This document shows positions 26,231 through 34,933 of a stretch of 64,000 nt of DNA, piece after piece. Where the stretch lies: the NCBI GenBank assembly GCA_029260765.1, contig JAJDCP010000131.1:59065-123064 (forward strand), given 5' to 3'. Under the pieces are notes generated by a model that saw only the letters and a list, made by a program, of their open reading frames with translations, searched no databases and was not told the origin of the DNA. Positions within the stretch are counted from its first letter, which is position 1, and every line of letters starts with the position of its first letter. The position numbers and the translations under genes are program-made. The stretch comes from Planctomycetota bacterium. GTDB taxonomy: Bacteria; Planctomycetota; J058; JAJDCP01.

Positions 26231-28114
26231 TCAGGGAAGCTCTTGCAATTGTTCTTTCGCCGCTTGGAGCGCTGCACGCACGCGGCCTTCACCCCGACCG
26301 GCCGCCCGCACGATGAAATCGCTCAAGGCTTGGCGCGCCTCTTCTCGCTCTCCCAGCTCAGCGGCGATCACGCCTTGCCAGTAGCGTGCCAACACGGCGC
26401 CCGCGGTCGGTTCACTACGAGCCGCAGACTCCACAGCCCGCAACTCGTCGAGGGCTTCCTGCTTGCGCCCGGCGGCATAGAGCACGCTGGCGAGGTTGGT
26501 GGTCAGGCTGGCCCGGCGATGGGGAACCGCCTCGCGCGCCTGGCGCAATGCCTGCGCCGCATCGTCGCTGCGGCCCGCTGACTGATAGCAGAGCGCCAGG
26601 CGCTCCCAGGCCGCCAGCTTGCCTGGAAACTGTTGCAACACTGCCCGAAGATCTGCCTCGGCGTCTTGCCAGCGAGATTCGTCGATGGCCAGCTGTGCGC
26701 GTGCGATATACGCATCGCTGACACGCCCCAGCGCGATCGCCGTGTCCAGGGCGCGACGCGCCTCCTCGCGGCGCCCGGCCGCCAGCAGGTAGCGGCCGGC
26801 CTTGCTCCAGTTGATGCCCGAGCTCGGATCGGACTCGACGGCCCGGAGCCAGAGCGACAGATTGTCCTGCCACGCGCGGCTATACGTCCCTGTCTGGACT
26901 GCCAAGGCCAGACACAGGCAGGCCATCGTCGCCCACGCCAGGCCGCGGCCCCGTGCGGACAGGAAGCGCCATAGCGGCGGTACGATGCAGAGCAGCATGC
27001 CCGCCAGTGGCAGATACAGATAGCGGTCATGGACCATGCGCTCCGGATAGAAGCCGGCCGTGTTGAATGCGGGCAGCAACAGACTGCACAGGGCCACGCC
27101 GACGAGGGCTGCAGCGCGCCTTTTCCAACTCCAGACAAGCAGCCCCGCAAGGCCCGCAAGGCAAAGCAGTACGCCGATCACATCGATCGTGGCGGCCGGG
27201 CGCAAGGGGTAGCTCGGCCCGAGCCAGATCGGCAACAGCGCCTGGCGCAGATAGAACCACAGCACCTGGGGAAGGTCTGCGAGCAGTCCCCCCCGGCCAT
27301 CCTGCCAGCGGGCCTCGGGCAGGAAGCTGCCCAGCACGGCCCAGCGCAGCAACCAGTAGGCGCAGGCGACCGCCAGACAAGCCAGCAGTACCTGCAGCCC
27401 CTTGCGGATGCGCAGCTCCCCGGGGTCGGCCCCGGCCACCACCAACCCCGCGACCAGAGGGAAGACCAGCGCGATCTCTTTGCAACCTAGAGCCAGCGCG
27501 TAGGCCGCCAGACACGGCAACCACCAGCGCCCCGAGAGCTCGCCCCGCGCCAGCCGTAGCAGCCCGTGCAGGCAGGTGAGTAGAAACACCGCCAACAGCG
27601 CGTCCACGCTGCCCGATATCCAAGCCACCGATTCGACATGCACCGGGTGCACAGCAAAGATCATGGCGAGCAGCCAGGATGGCTCACGCGGGATGGCAAG
27701 CCGGAGACACAACCGGTAGAGCAGCCAACAAGCCAGCAGGTGGAACAGCAGTGCGCAGGCATGCCAGCCCACCGTCTGCAGGCCAAACAGGGCATAGCCC
27801 AGAATCAGCCAGAGCACGAATGTGGGCCGCCAATAGTCGCTCCAACTATCTTCGGGACCCGCAAGCACGGCGAACAGATCCCCTCCCAGGGCCTGCCCGT
27901 AAAGCTCGGAACGTTGGATGGCCGGGTTCTTGACGATCAAGGTCAGATCGTCATACACGAACTCCCCGCTCAGCGTGGGGAGGAAGAGCACTCCGACCAA
28001 CAGCAACAACCAGAGCTCAGCCCTGCGGCCCGCACGCAGTGTAGCCGGGGCCCTCTCGGACGCTGGCTGCGCCGACTTCTCTCTGGCGGGGCGCCTCGAC
28101 CGGCGGCGGCTCAT
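26231..28114 (-). CDS. TMTC-like membrane glycosyltransferase with TPR domain
   Basis: A 627-residue protein with about ten transmembrane helices (residues 30-400) and a C-terminal TPR domain of at least five units (residues 420-620). It has hallmarks of the GT-C O-mannosyltransferase group that includes eukaryotic TMTC proteins: FVYDDLTLIVKNPAI with the acidic pair in the first loop, HPVHVESVAWISGSVDALL in a later loop, and PERMVHDRYLYLPLAG. Together they suggest lipid-linked sugar transfer to proteins outside the membrane. The signal-like basic N-terminus is cytoplasmic. It shares the minus strand and close spacing with the following secreted protein gene and the lyase gene. Donor and acceptor are unknown. 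Confidence 0.78.
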   Translation of the reverse strand: MSRRRSRRPAREKSAQPASERAPATLRAGRRAELWLLLLVGVLFLPTLSGEFVYDDLTLIVKNPAIQRSELYGQALGGDLFAVLAGPEDSWSDYWRPTFVLWLILGYALFGLQTVGWHACALLFHLLACWLLYRLCLRLAIPREPSWLLAMIFAVHPVHVESVAWISGSVDALLAVFLLTCLHGLLRLARGELSGRWWLPCLAAYALALGCKEIALVFPLVAGLVVAGADPGELRIRKGLQVLLACLAVACAYWLLRWAVLGSFLPEARWQDGRGGLLADLPQVLWFYLRQALLPIWLGPSYPLRPAATIDVIGVLLCLAGLAGLLVWSWKRRAAALVGVALCSLLLPAFNTAGFYPERMVHDRYLYLPLAGMLLCIVPPLWRFLSARGRGLAWATMACLCLALAVQTGTYSRAWQDNLSLWLRAVESDPSSGINWSKAGRYLLAAGRREEARRALDTAIALGRVSDAYIARAQLAIDESRWQDAEADLRAVLQQFPGKLAAWERLALCYQSAGRSDDAAQALRQAREAVPHRRASLTTNLASVLYAAGRKQEALDELRAVESAARSEPTAGAVLARYWQGVIAAELGEREEARQALSDFIVRAAGRGEGRVRAALQAAKEQLQELP

Positions 28115-28150
28115 GCAGAAAGACCGTTTATGCGGGCCATGCGGACACCC

Positions 28151-30040
28151 TCAGCGGACCTCGGGCAACCCCAGCAACGCCCGGCCGGCTGCCGAGCGGA
28201 CCCAGACATCGCTATCGCTCCGTGCCTCCTGCAAGAGCTCGCGGTCGCGAGCACGGGCCATCCCTCCCAGCAGGATGCAACAAGCCGCACGCGCCCGCGC
28301 CTCGCCTGCCTGCATCCCTCCTTTGACGCCCGCCGAGGCCCGCCGGCCGATGCTCGCGATGGCGCGCATCGTCACGGCCCGCAGGTGCGGATCGGGCAGC
28401 TTGAGATAGTCCAAAGCACTGGCCAGAGCATCTTCGGAAGCGCGCGCCTGCTCGAGCTCGCGAGGACCCGCCCGCTCGAGCGCTGCCATCCTGACCAGCG
28501 GCGGCGCCTCGGCGATCAGCAGCCCCATCGAAGCCGGATCGAAGTCGAGCGCGCTGAGGGCGACAGCCCGGAGGGCCTCACTCCCAGTTCCAAATGCGAG
28601 CTGCTCGATCTGGCGCCGCGTCTCGGCGGCCACCGCCGGCGTGGCCATCGCGGCCGAGGCCCGCAGCGCCTCCAACCATCCCCGCCAGGCTTCCCAGGGC
28701 GCCGGATCTGCGGGCAGAGCCTTGGCCAGCCGCCCGAGCACGAACTCCACCGCGGCAGGCTCACGGCTGGCAGCGAGGCTTTGCAGCAGACTCCGTTGAA
28801 GACTCACGACGTCCTCGCAGACCAGGTCCTGGCTCGCGCGCTGCAATTGCTGGATCGGCCGGTTGCGGTGGAAGTCGGTATTGCCCGAGAGACTCTCGAG
28901 CGCACATTCGACCACAGCGAAGGAAGGATCCCGCAGAGCCTGCACCAGAGCGTCACGTTGGTGCGGAGTGGCGCTGCGGGCCAATGCCCAGGCAGCCCAA
29001 CAGCGTTTGAGCTCGTTCGGTGCCTTGAGCAGAACTAACAATTTCCGCTCCTGCGCAGCGCTGAGCGTCATGATCGGATCGTCGACACGCAGCGCCTCGC
29101 GCGCCTCCGCGTCGGTGCTGACGCCATCGAGCAGCCTCCCCGACAGCGCAGAGAAGAATGCCGCCTCGAGCTCAGCCAGTCCGCTGATGGCCGCTGCCAG
29201 ACGTTCACGCTCGGCCTCGATACGTAGCCGGGGTGCGAGCTCCTCTGCCAGGCTTACGAGCTTCTCCAGAGCTTCGACCTGTGCTTGCAGCAGCTTGGAG
29301 AGCACGGGCTCATCATGACTCTGCAGTGCCAGCAATGCCGAGCGTCTCGCCTCGAGCAGCAAGCGTGCGCGCCAGGCATGCACGCCCGGCTGACCCACGC
29401 CACGCCCCGGCACCAGGAACTCGACGTCTTGTGCCCAGGAATTCCAGGCCTTCGTGCCCAGAAAACTGGCGTTGGGATACGGCCTGAAGCCGCACGACCC
29501 CCCGGTCGCCGGGCGAAGCTGATCGATCATCGCCTCGGCCAGCGCAGCTTCGACGCCCTTGTCAGACGCTTGCAGCCTGGTCTTGAATACGATGCACCAG
29601 CTGTAATCTGCCAGCCCCTGTTCGCTGAACCTGCGGGAGGCGGGTCCCTGGACGGCAAACTCCTTGCCCTCAGGCACGACCTCACCAGCGCCAGGGGCTC
29701 CGACCAGGAATGCCCGCTGGCGGCCGCCCAGGTTACGGATCTCCGCGGCTACGCGTCCCGCATCGACACAGGCCAGCTTGCGGGGTTCGGCACCCAGGCG
29801 TTGCAGCGCACGTAGCACTCCGAGGCGGGCGCAGCGCTGCCAACGGCAATCACAGTCGACAGCACAGTAGCTGGTGCGCAGTGCCATCCCGCTCAGCAAC
29901 GCGAGCTGGGCGCTGCCAGGGCTCTGTTCGGCAAGACAGGCATCGAGCGCCCGGATCTCGACCGGCAGCTCTGCCTGTACGACGCCCAGACACAGGCTGA
30001 GGAGCCAAGGAACCGCTCTGCTTACCGATCCAATCCGCAT
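28151..30040 (-). CDS. Secreted HEAT-repeat-like protein of unknown function
   Basis: A 629-residue exported protein with signal peptide (VPWLLSLCLGVVQA). The first 300 residues have four conserved-looking cysteines in a CAVDCDCRWQRC block and no recognised fold; residues about 300-629 are Ala/Leu-rich helices with repeated units (WAAWALARS, VVECALESLSG, VRMAALERAG, LRAVTMRAIASIG, WVRSAAGRALLG) typical of HEAT/PBS-lyase repeats, so a scaffold for protein binding. ATG at 30040 follows GAGGG by 7 bases; an upstream ATG at 30061 is possible. It precedes the TMTC-like gene by 36 bases in the same direction, so the two may be co-transcribed. Confidence 0.65.
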   Translation of the reverse strand: MRIGSVSRAVPWLLSLCLGVVQAELPVEIRALDACLAEQSPGSAQLALLSGMALRTSYCAVDCDCRWQRCARLGVLRALQRLGAEPRKLACVDAGRVAAEIRNLGGRQRAFLVGAPGAGEVVPEGKEFAVQGPASRRFSEQGLADYSWCIVFKTRLQASDKGVEAALAEAMIDQLRPATGGSCGFRPYPNASFLGTKAWNSWAQDVEFLVPGRGVGQPGVHAWRARLLLEARRSALLALQSHDEPVLSKLLQAQVEALEKLVSLAEELAPRLRIEAERERLAAAISGLAELEAAFFSALSGRLLDGVSTDAEAREALRVDDPIMTLSAAQERKLLVLLKAPNELKRCWAAWALARSATPHQRDALVQALRDPSFAVVECALESLSGNTDFHRNRPIQQLQRASQDLVCEDVVSLQRSLLQSLAASREPAAVEFVLGRLAKALPADPAPWEAWRGWLEALRASAAMATPAVAAETRRQIEQLAFGTGSEALRAVALSALDFDPASMGLLIAEAPPLVRMAALERAGPRELEQARASEDALASALDYLKLPDPHLRAVTMRAIASIGRRASAGVKGGMQAGEARARAACCILLGGMARARDRELLQEARSDSDVWVRSAAGRALLGLPEVR

Positions 30041-30150
30041 CGATCCGCCCTCTGGCGACATGGCGCCCGTAAGGACTGCAAGATGCGGCGAAACTTCGGC
30101 GGTGTCAACTCGGCGTGCGCTGTCTCAGCGGTGCGGGCAGGATTGGACTC

Positions 30151-30309
30151 TCAGAAGCGTGCGCCCCGAAGACGCGAGAGGAAGCTGAGGCGCTCGCGGA
30201 TCGCTTCGATGCCGATCTGCAGCACCGAAGCGTTCAACGGCGTGCTCGGGGTATGCTCGAGATCGTGCAGGCGACGCAGCAGAACTGCGATTTCTTTCTT
30301 GGGTGGCAT
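30151..30309 (-). CDS. Small 52-residue protein
   Basis: A short reading frame with a strong ribosome site (AGGAGGGT, 7 bases before ATG at 30309). The peptide is helical and basic: MPPKKEIAVLLRRLHDLEHT then an Asn/Ala-rich turn and a second helix IGIEAIRERLSFLSRLRG. No family recognised; amphipathic helices would suit a small adaptor or DNA/membrane-associated protein. A weak promoter-like pair TTGACA (30472-30467) and TACGAT (30447-30442), 19 bases apart, lies upstream on the same strand. It precedes the secreted HEAT-repeat gene by 110 bases. A longer frame up to 30426 lacks a start context. Confidence 0.5.
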   Translation of the reverse strand: MPPKKEIAVLLRRLHDLEHTPSTPLNASVLQIGIEAIRERLSFLSRLRGARF

Positions 30310-30649
30310 CGTGTTGACCCTCCTGATCGGAACCAAGCTCCAGCTTGCCGATCGTTGTGCCCACGGGATACCTTTGCAACTTACGTGCCGTAACCAACGC
30401 GTGGGCGGGGTTCCTCCCTCCAACATCGATCATAGCGAGAGATCGTAGGCCCCCCGAGAGGATTCTTGTCAACATTCGACATCCTTACGGATCTGCCAGG
30501 TTTTTGGGCAAACATGCCAGGAACTCTTCCAAACTGACGCAGTTGGGCATACATAGCGCCGAAATTTGGCAGCGCGCTGCTGTGGCCCAAGAGCCGCAGT
30601 TTTCCAGGAAGCAGCTGGCTGAGCTGACGAGATCGACCGAGGCCGTCGC
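30310..30649. other. Intergenic stretch without a recognisable gene
   Basis: Apart from the promoter-like pair at 30442-30472 (minus) for the small protein I find no gene, hairpin or repeat here. Plus- and minus-strand frames across it have no ribosome site and unlike codon pattern. The FHA-pseudokinase stop is at 30650 and I saw no terminator hairpin after it. Confidence 0.6.
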
Positions 30650-32332
30650 CTAGGAGAACTCGTCGAATGGGCCGAGATCGAGCACCGTGTCGGAGTTGCG
30701 GAAGACGCGCTCGGACGCACACTCCATCACCCGGATCAGATCGAGGAAACCCGGACGCCGGTTGGGCTTCTGGTTGAGACCCGCCTTGAGCAGCGAACGG
30801 AGCTCGACGGGAAAGACGTCGGCGGGCACGGCCTCAAGCGGGGGCGGCCCACCCGTGAACAAGAAGCAGGCCAGCGCGCACAGGCTGTAGACATCGCCCC
30901 GAGGATCAGCCGTGGGCCGGCAGGGATCGCGGCACTCGGGCGGCAGGTAGGGTTCGATGTTGTCGGGGAGGGGCAGCGAAACCTCCGCCGGCGCCAGCCG
31001 GTGCAGGCTGAAGTCGATCACCGTCGGCCGTTGTTTTTCGTCGAGCAGCACCGCACCGGGGTGCAAGCAACCATGCCATTGACCGGCACGCGACGCCTGC
31101 AACAGCGCACGCGCCAGACCCCGCAACACGACCAGCGCATTCTCATCGGGCATCAAACGCAGCTTGCGGATCAGCCGGTGCAGGTCGCGCCCCCGCACAG
31201 AGTCGCTGACAATCAGAACCTGATTCCGAAACGCGAGGATCTCATGGATGTGCGCCACGCCCTTCCAAGCTGCAAAGTCCACAATGGGCTGCCACGCCTC
31301 GAGCAACAGGCCTGCGGATGCGGCGCGCATAGGCAAGGCGCGCACGGCAAAGACCTTGCCCGAGGTCCTGTGTCTGGCCCTGTACAGCACACCCAACGGT
31401 CCTTCGTCAAGCCGATTGAGCGCCTCGTAGGTGTACAGCGATGGGTGCTGTGGGACCTTCGCGCGTCGGCCACGTTTGCGCAAGAGCAGCGGATCGAGGT
31501 GCTCGGCGTTCGGAGTCTGCGACACCTGGGGCAGGAAGGGCGTCCGCACCGGGCCATCTACCGCCCGCACCGCGGCCGCGGCCGCCTCGGTCAGCTTGTC
31601 GGTCGGCTGCCGTGGCGGAGGAGGCATGGCTGCCAGCGCCGGAAGCGCCACACCGGCGAGCCTTTCTGGGACCTCACGCTGTTGGGGCCGCGCCTCTGCA
31701 GGCTGCACTGCGCGCCGCGGCCCGACCCTGGCGGGGGATTCGGGCGTGCGGACCGTAGAGACGGGAGCAACGTCAGCTTTGGGAGCTCGGGGTTTGGACG
31801 AAGCGGGAGGCCGAACCACGACCGGGCGAGGCTTGAGCATGGTCTCGGGGGACTTGGTTTGTTTCTCAACGCCTGCAGACCTGTCCGCGCCCACGGGTTG
31901 GGCGGGCGCGACCTGCGGGGCTCTGACCGTCGCCACCCGCTCTTGAGAAACCGGCTCGTCGTGCTCGGTCTCCTCAGAGATCGGAGGAGCCGGAGGCAGC
32001 GGGTGCCTGGCTGGACGACTTCTCGCAGGCCTCTTGGGGAACCGGAACGAAAGCACGGTCCTGCCGAGTTGAAGTTGGTCTTTGTGTTTCAGCAATGCGG
32101 TCTTGATGCGGTCCCTGTTGAGCAGGCAGCCGTTGCCGCTGCCGAGATCGATGCAACGGAAGCCCTCAGCGCTCCCCTCGATGCGGCAGTGCCGTCGTGA
32201 CACCTGTCGATCGTGGATCTGCAGCTCACACTTCTTGGAGCGCCCGATGATGACAGACTCGTCAACCCTGACCAACAATGTCTGGCCTTTTTGCGAACCC
32301 TGGATGACGACGATCTGCATCGCGCGGCTCAT
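30650..32332 (-). CDS. FHA domain fused to a pseudokinase
   Basis: A 560-residue cytoplasmic protein. Residues 5-105 form an FHA domain with its phosphothreonine-reading residues: GR at 30-31, S45/H48 (QVSRRHCRIE) and N67 (GSGNG). A Pro/Ala/Arg-rich linker of about 190 residues follows, then a kinase-fold domain (about 295-545). In that domain the catalytic motifs are altered: the beta3 lysine reads AVRALP, the HRD loop reads HGCLHPGAVLL and the DFG motif reads DFS, so it is expected to be catalytically dead. It should bind phosphorylated proteins and act as an adaptor for Ser/Thr kinases. ATG at 32332 has GGAG 8 bases before. Stand-alone gene behind the terminator of the rnf unit. Confidence 0.85.
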   Translation of the reverse strand: MSRAMQIVVIQGSQKGQTLLVRVDESVIIGRSKKCELQIHDRQVSRRHCRIEGSAEGFRCIDLGSGNGCLLNRDRIKTALLKHKDQLQLGRTVLSFRFPKRPARSRPARHPLPPAPPISEETEHDEPVSQERVATVRAPQVAPAQPVGADRSAGVEKQTKSPETMLKPRPVVVRPPASSKPRAPKADVAPVSTVRTPESPARVGPRRAVQPAEARPQQREVPERLAGVALPALAAMPPPPRQPTDKLTEAAAAAVRAVDGPVRTPFLPQVSQTPNAEHLDPLLLRKRGRRAKVPQHPSLYTYEALNRLDEGPLGVLYRARHRTSGKVFAVRALPMRAASAGLLLEAWQPIVDFAAWKGVAHIHEILAFRNQVLIVSDSVRGRDLHRLIRKLRLMPDENALVVLRGLARALLQASRAGQWHGCLHPGAVLLDEKQRPTVIDFSLHRLAPAEVSLPLPDNIEPYLPPECRDPCRPTADPRGDVYSLCALACFLFTGGPPPLEAVPADVFPVELRSLLKAGLNQKPNRRPGFLDLIRVMECASERVFRNSDTVLDLGPFDEFS

Positions 32333-32425
32333 GCGCAGCTCCAACGAAGAGCGTTCAGAATACTCGAGTTTAACCGAGCCGGGCCGTTCCGCAATGGCCG
32401 GCGGTCGATTCCATGCCTCATCAGA

Positions 32426-32452
32426 AAACCCCGTGGCCAGGCCACGGGGTTT
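32426..32452 (-). terminator. Intrinsic terminator after the rnfEA unit
   Basis: AAACCCCGTGGC and GCCACGGGGTTT form a 12-bp stem around a 3-base loop. Read on the minus strand the stem is followed by TTTTC, so it terminates the beta-propeller gene whose stop is 24 bases before it. The stem has A's on the other side as well and could work bidirectionally. Confidence 0.85.
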
Positions 32453-32476
32453 CATCTGGAAGGCAGGGATGCCCCA

Positions 32477-33718
32477 TCAATAACGAGCTTTCTCTTTGAT
32501 GCCCATGAACCAGCCATCCTTCCAACCGAGGAAGATCGTGCCCCCCATATCTATCCCACGCCGCGCTTTACGATCTGGCAGCACGGTATTTGTGAAGAAG
32601 AAGTCGGCCGAGCCCATGATGTCGTCTGTGAATTGCACGTTGCCCGTGGAATCCTCGATCGCCATCAATCGGTTCTCGACGTCGCGGACATACACGTTGT
32701 CATATCCGCGCGCCAGAATCTGCTGAACGCCCTCGACCGAATACGCCAGATCGCCCATCTGGAACGTCTTGTCGAAGTCATCTTCAGAGTGGACGGCGAA
32801 CAGCTCGTCGTCCGTATTGGTGAAATACACCTTGTTCAGCAGCTTCTCGCGGTACCAGCCGGTCCGGGCAGGAAACACGACCAGCGGCCCGTTGACAGGA
32901 GCGCCCGCCGGGAAATCCCACAGCGCAGCAGCCCTGCGATCAAAACCGCGTGCGTCGAAGCAATACAGGGTGTAATCGTCGGATCCTACATACGCCTTGT
33001 ACTGATGGTACAAAGGCGTGCACGAAATGCTGGCCAGAGTCTCGATGGTCGCTTTTCGTTCGCCGTTCGAGGGATCGAACAGATAAACGTTGCCGTCCTG
33101 GCTGGGCACGAAAGTGGTGCCCTCGATCGACATGCCAGGCACGGACAGGTCCCCGGTGGTCAACCAGAACCAGGTCACTTGTTCCTTCCGCTTGTCGAGC
33201 GCGTACACGCGATCGTCCCACGAACCTACCATCACGTGACTGAACGAGCCCCAGGCGGGCGTCGAGATGGGAAAGTCCACGTCGACCATCCACTTGAGGA
33301 TGCCGACTTCCTTATCGACGACCATGACCGAGTCGCGTCCGACGACATAAATCTCGTCATAGTAGACGGCCTCTGCCCCAGATGCCTCTTCGGGGTAGGT
33401 GTAGACGGTCGGAGCATACTCGGGGGTGCGGGGCAGGTCGACAACCCAGCGAACAATACCCTCATCGGCACTCAGACTGATGAGCTGATCACTGGCGCTG
33501 ATGATGTAGATGGCATCATCGAGCAGCCAGGCTCCCCGCATCTGCACGTCCGGGATATACGACGACCAGAGCTCTTCGAGGCGATGGGGCTTCAGCGTCT
33601 CTTCGCCGAGGGGCTTCGGAGGGCGGCCGACCTCTCCAACACCGTCCTGCGCGAGCGCGGGAACAGCGAGGGATACCAGTAGAGCTGCCAGAAGCAGACG
33701 GCACAGTCGGGGCTTCAT
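32477..33718 (-). CDS. Exported PQQ-like beta-propeller protein
   Basis: A 413-residue protein with signal peptide (LCRLLLAALLVSLAVPALAQ) and repeated PQQ/BamB-like blades: GAWLLDDAIYIISASDQ, YYDEIYVVGRDSVMVVDKEVG, VGSWDDRVYALDKRKEQ, GTTFVPSQDGNVYLFDP, AYVGSDDYTLYCFDA, NVYVRDVENRLMAIED. It has the tryptophan-poor BamB-type repeat without enzyme residues, so a scaffold in the periplasm is most likely. ATG at 33718 with GGAG 6 bases before. Last gene of the unit that starts with rnfE, 60 bases after the 105-residue gene, and closed by the hairpin at 32426. Confidence 0.8.
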   Translation of the reverse strand: MKPRLCRLLLAALLVSLAVPALAQDGVGEVGRPPKPLGEETLKPHRLEELWSSYIPDVQMRGAWLLDDAIYIISASDQLISLSADEGIVRWVVDLPRTPEYAPTVYTYPEEASGAEAVYYDEIYVVGRDSVMVVDKEVGILKWMVDVDFPISTPAWGSFSHVMVGSWDDRVYALDKRKEQVTWFWLTTGDLSVPGMSIEGTTFVPSQDGNVYLFDPSNGERKATIETLASISCTPLYHQYKAYVGSDDYTLYCFDARGFDRRAAALWDFPAGAPVNGPLVVFPARTGWYREKLLNKVYFTNTDDELFAVHSEDDFDKTFQMGDLAYSVEGVQQILARGYDNVYVRDVENRLMAIEDSTGNVQFTDDIMGSADFFFTNTVLPDRKARRGIDMGGTIFLGWKDGWFMGIKEKARY

Positions 33719-33778
33719 GTCATTCTCCAAAAAGACGCCGCCCGGCGGCGTTCTGATTCCGTGGCGCGCCCTGAGGCT

Positions 33779-34096
33779 CTACGCCGTGCTCGCAGGGGTG
33801 GAGCCCGCCTCCTGGGTTCCGTGATCCTCGGACTCGATCCGCCGAGCCAATTCGACCAGGTCGAGTTTGTGGGTCGTTTCGAAATGGCTCAAGCGCCGGA
33901 TGCGCTGCAAGTCGTCTCCGATACGGTTGATCAGGCGGAAGACATAGGGACGGCCCGCGAGACGGTCTTCCAGGTCCTGCTCCATCTCCTCCCAGGACCC
34001 GTCGTAAAGCTCATTCCGCAGGTCGAGGAGCAGCCGGTCCTCGGGAGTCATCGACCTGTAGAAGTCCCTCACGTCGGCATGGATCCGATCATTCAC
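33779..34096 (-). CDS. Hypothetical protein in rnfEA unit
   Basis: A 105-residue charged, helical protein with no signal or membrane segment (RNELYDGSWEEMEQDLEDRL, LINRIGDDLQRIRRLSHFET). No family recognised. GTG start overlaps the previous stop as GTGA, so it is translationally coupled to the secreted protein upstream although one is cytoplasmic and the other exported. The tail (GTQEAGSTPASTA) is disordered. Its consistent place in the unit suggests a small partner of the membrane complex, which is inference only. Confidence 0.65.
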   Translation of the reverse strand: MNDRIHADVRDFYRSMTPEDRLLLDLRNELYDGSWEEMEQDLEDRLAGRPYVFRLINRIGDDLQRIRRLSHFETTHKLDLVELARRIESEDHGTQEAGSTPASTA

Positions 34097-34851
34097 CTGA
34101 GATCAGTCCGGTACTCGGTCGACTCGTCCACCCACTCCTTGCGGACGAAGCGTACATAGTCTTCAAGGGTATAGAACTCGTCGCCAGGCCTCGAATACGT
34201 CAACTTGAGCACGCTCTCCGTCATGCGGCTGACGTTGCTTGAGATCTTCTCGATGGTCCGGACCTTCGCCAGTCCCTTGACCGTCACAACCAACTCATCC
34301 ATCTCACGGTCCAGGTTGCGGAAGACAGCGACACAGAAAACCCGTTCGCCTGCTTCGATCACAGGCAGGTTGAGAACGATAGGAAAGTCATCCTCAGGAG
34401 CCGAATACGGCGGCGCCTCGGGGCTCGAGTCGTCAGGGTCGGCCAGCTCAACCAGGGGAACCTCGGTCGGGATCCGCTCACGGTCGGGCGTGTGGGCCAT
34501 CGCCACATCGTCGTGCCACCACAACACGTCCTGATCGCGAAGGTTCAGGTAGGTGCGGATCTTCTCGTACGCGAGTCCGTAGGAATTGTCCCGATAGGTG
34601 TAGCCCTTGTCCGACTCGCCCGTGATCGACAGAAAGAACTGGTGATCACTACCTGAATCGTTCTCGAGCCAGTAAGGCAGCACCCAGAACACATCGTGGA
34701 GATGATTGCCCTGCCCAACGCGGACCCGGAAAGGTTGTTCCGGCTCGAACTTGAGCGGAAGCTGCTCATCAGTGCCCTGCGCGATAAGGCAGGAAGCAGA
34801 CAGCAGCGCCGCGACAAAAACGCTGGTGGAGAGCTTCGAGAGGCGAAGCAT
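34093..34851 (-). CDS. Secreted protein of unknown function in rnfEA unit
   Basis: A 252-residue protein with signal peptide (STSVFVAALLSASCLIA, cleavage near AQG). The mature part is acidic, with Trp/Tyr-rich beta strands (VFWVLPYWLENDSGSDHQFFLSITG) and later IVLNLPVIEAGERVFCVAVF, like immunoglobulin-type folds in planctomycete-style envelope proteins. No family recognised, no catalytic motif seen. It begins 82 bases after rnfA and overlaps the small gene downstream by four bases. A role in the periplasm next to the Rnf membrane subunits is possible. Confidence 0.7.
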   Translation of the reverse strand: MLRLSKLSTSVFVAALLSASCLIAQGTDEQLPLKFEPEQPFRVRVGQGNHLHDVFWVLPYWLENDSGSDHQFFLSITGESDKGYTYRDNSYGLAYEKIRTYLNLRDQDVLWWHDDVAMAHTPDRERIPTEVPLVELADPDDSSPEAPPYSAPEDDFPIVLNLPVIEAGERVFCVAVFRNLDREMDELVVTVKGLAKVRTIEKISSNVSRMTESVLKLTYSRPGDEFYTLEDYVRFVRKEWVDESTEYRTDLR

Positions 34852-34933
34852 CAGGCACCCTCCTCATTTGGATCCCCCAGGGATCGCCTAAACCGTTTGC
34901 TGAGACTCGCCGGCGTGCCTCTCCCGGGGCGTC

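Noticed and set aside
27638..29038. 466-codon plus-strand frame
   Set aside because: Spans two minus-strand genes and their gap; composition is Arg/Gln/His-rich as expected from antisense of high-GC genes.
30345..30653. 102-codon plus-strand frame in the gene-poor gap
   Set aside because: No ribosome site, mixed composition and no hydrophobic or domain pattern; also overlaps the pseudokinase gene end.
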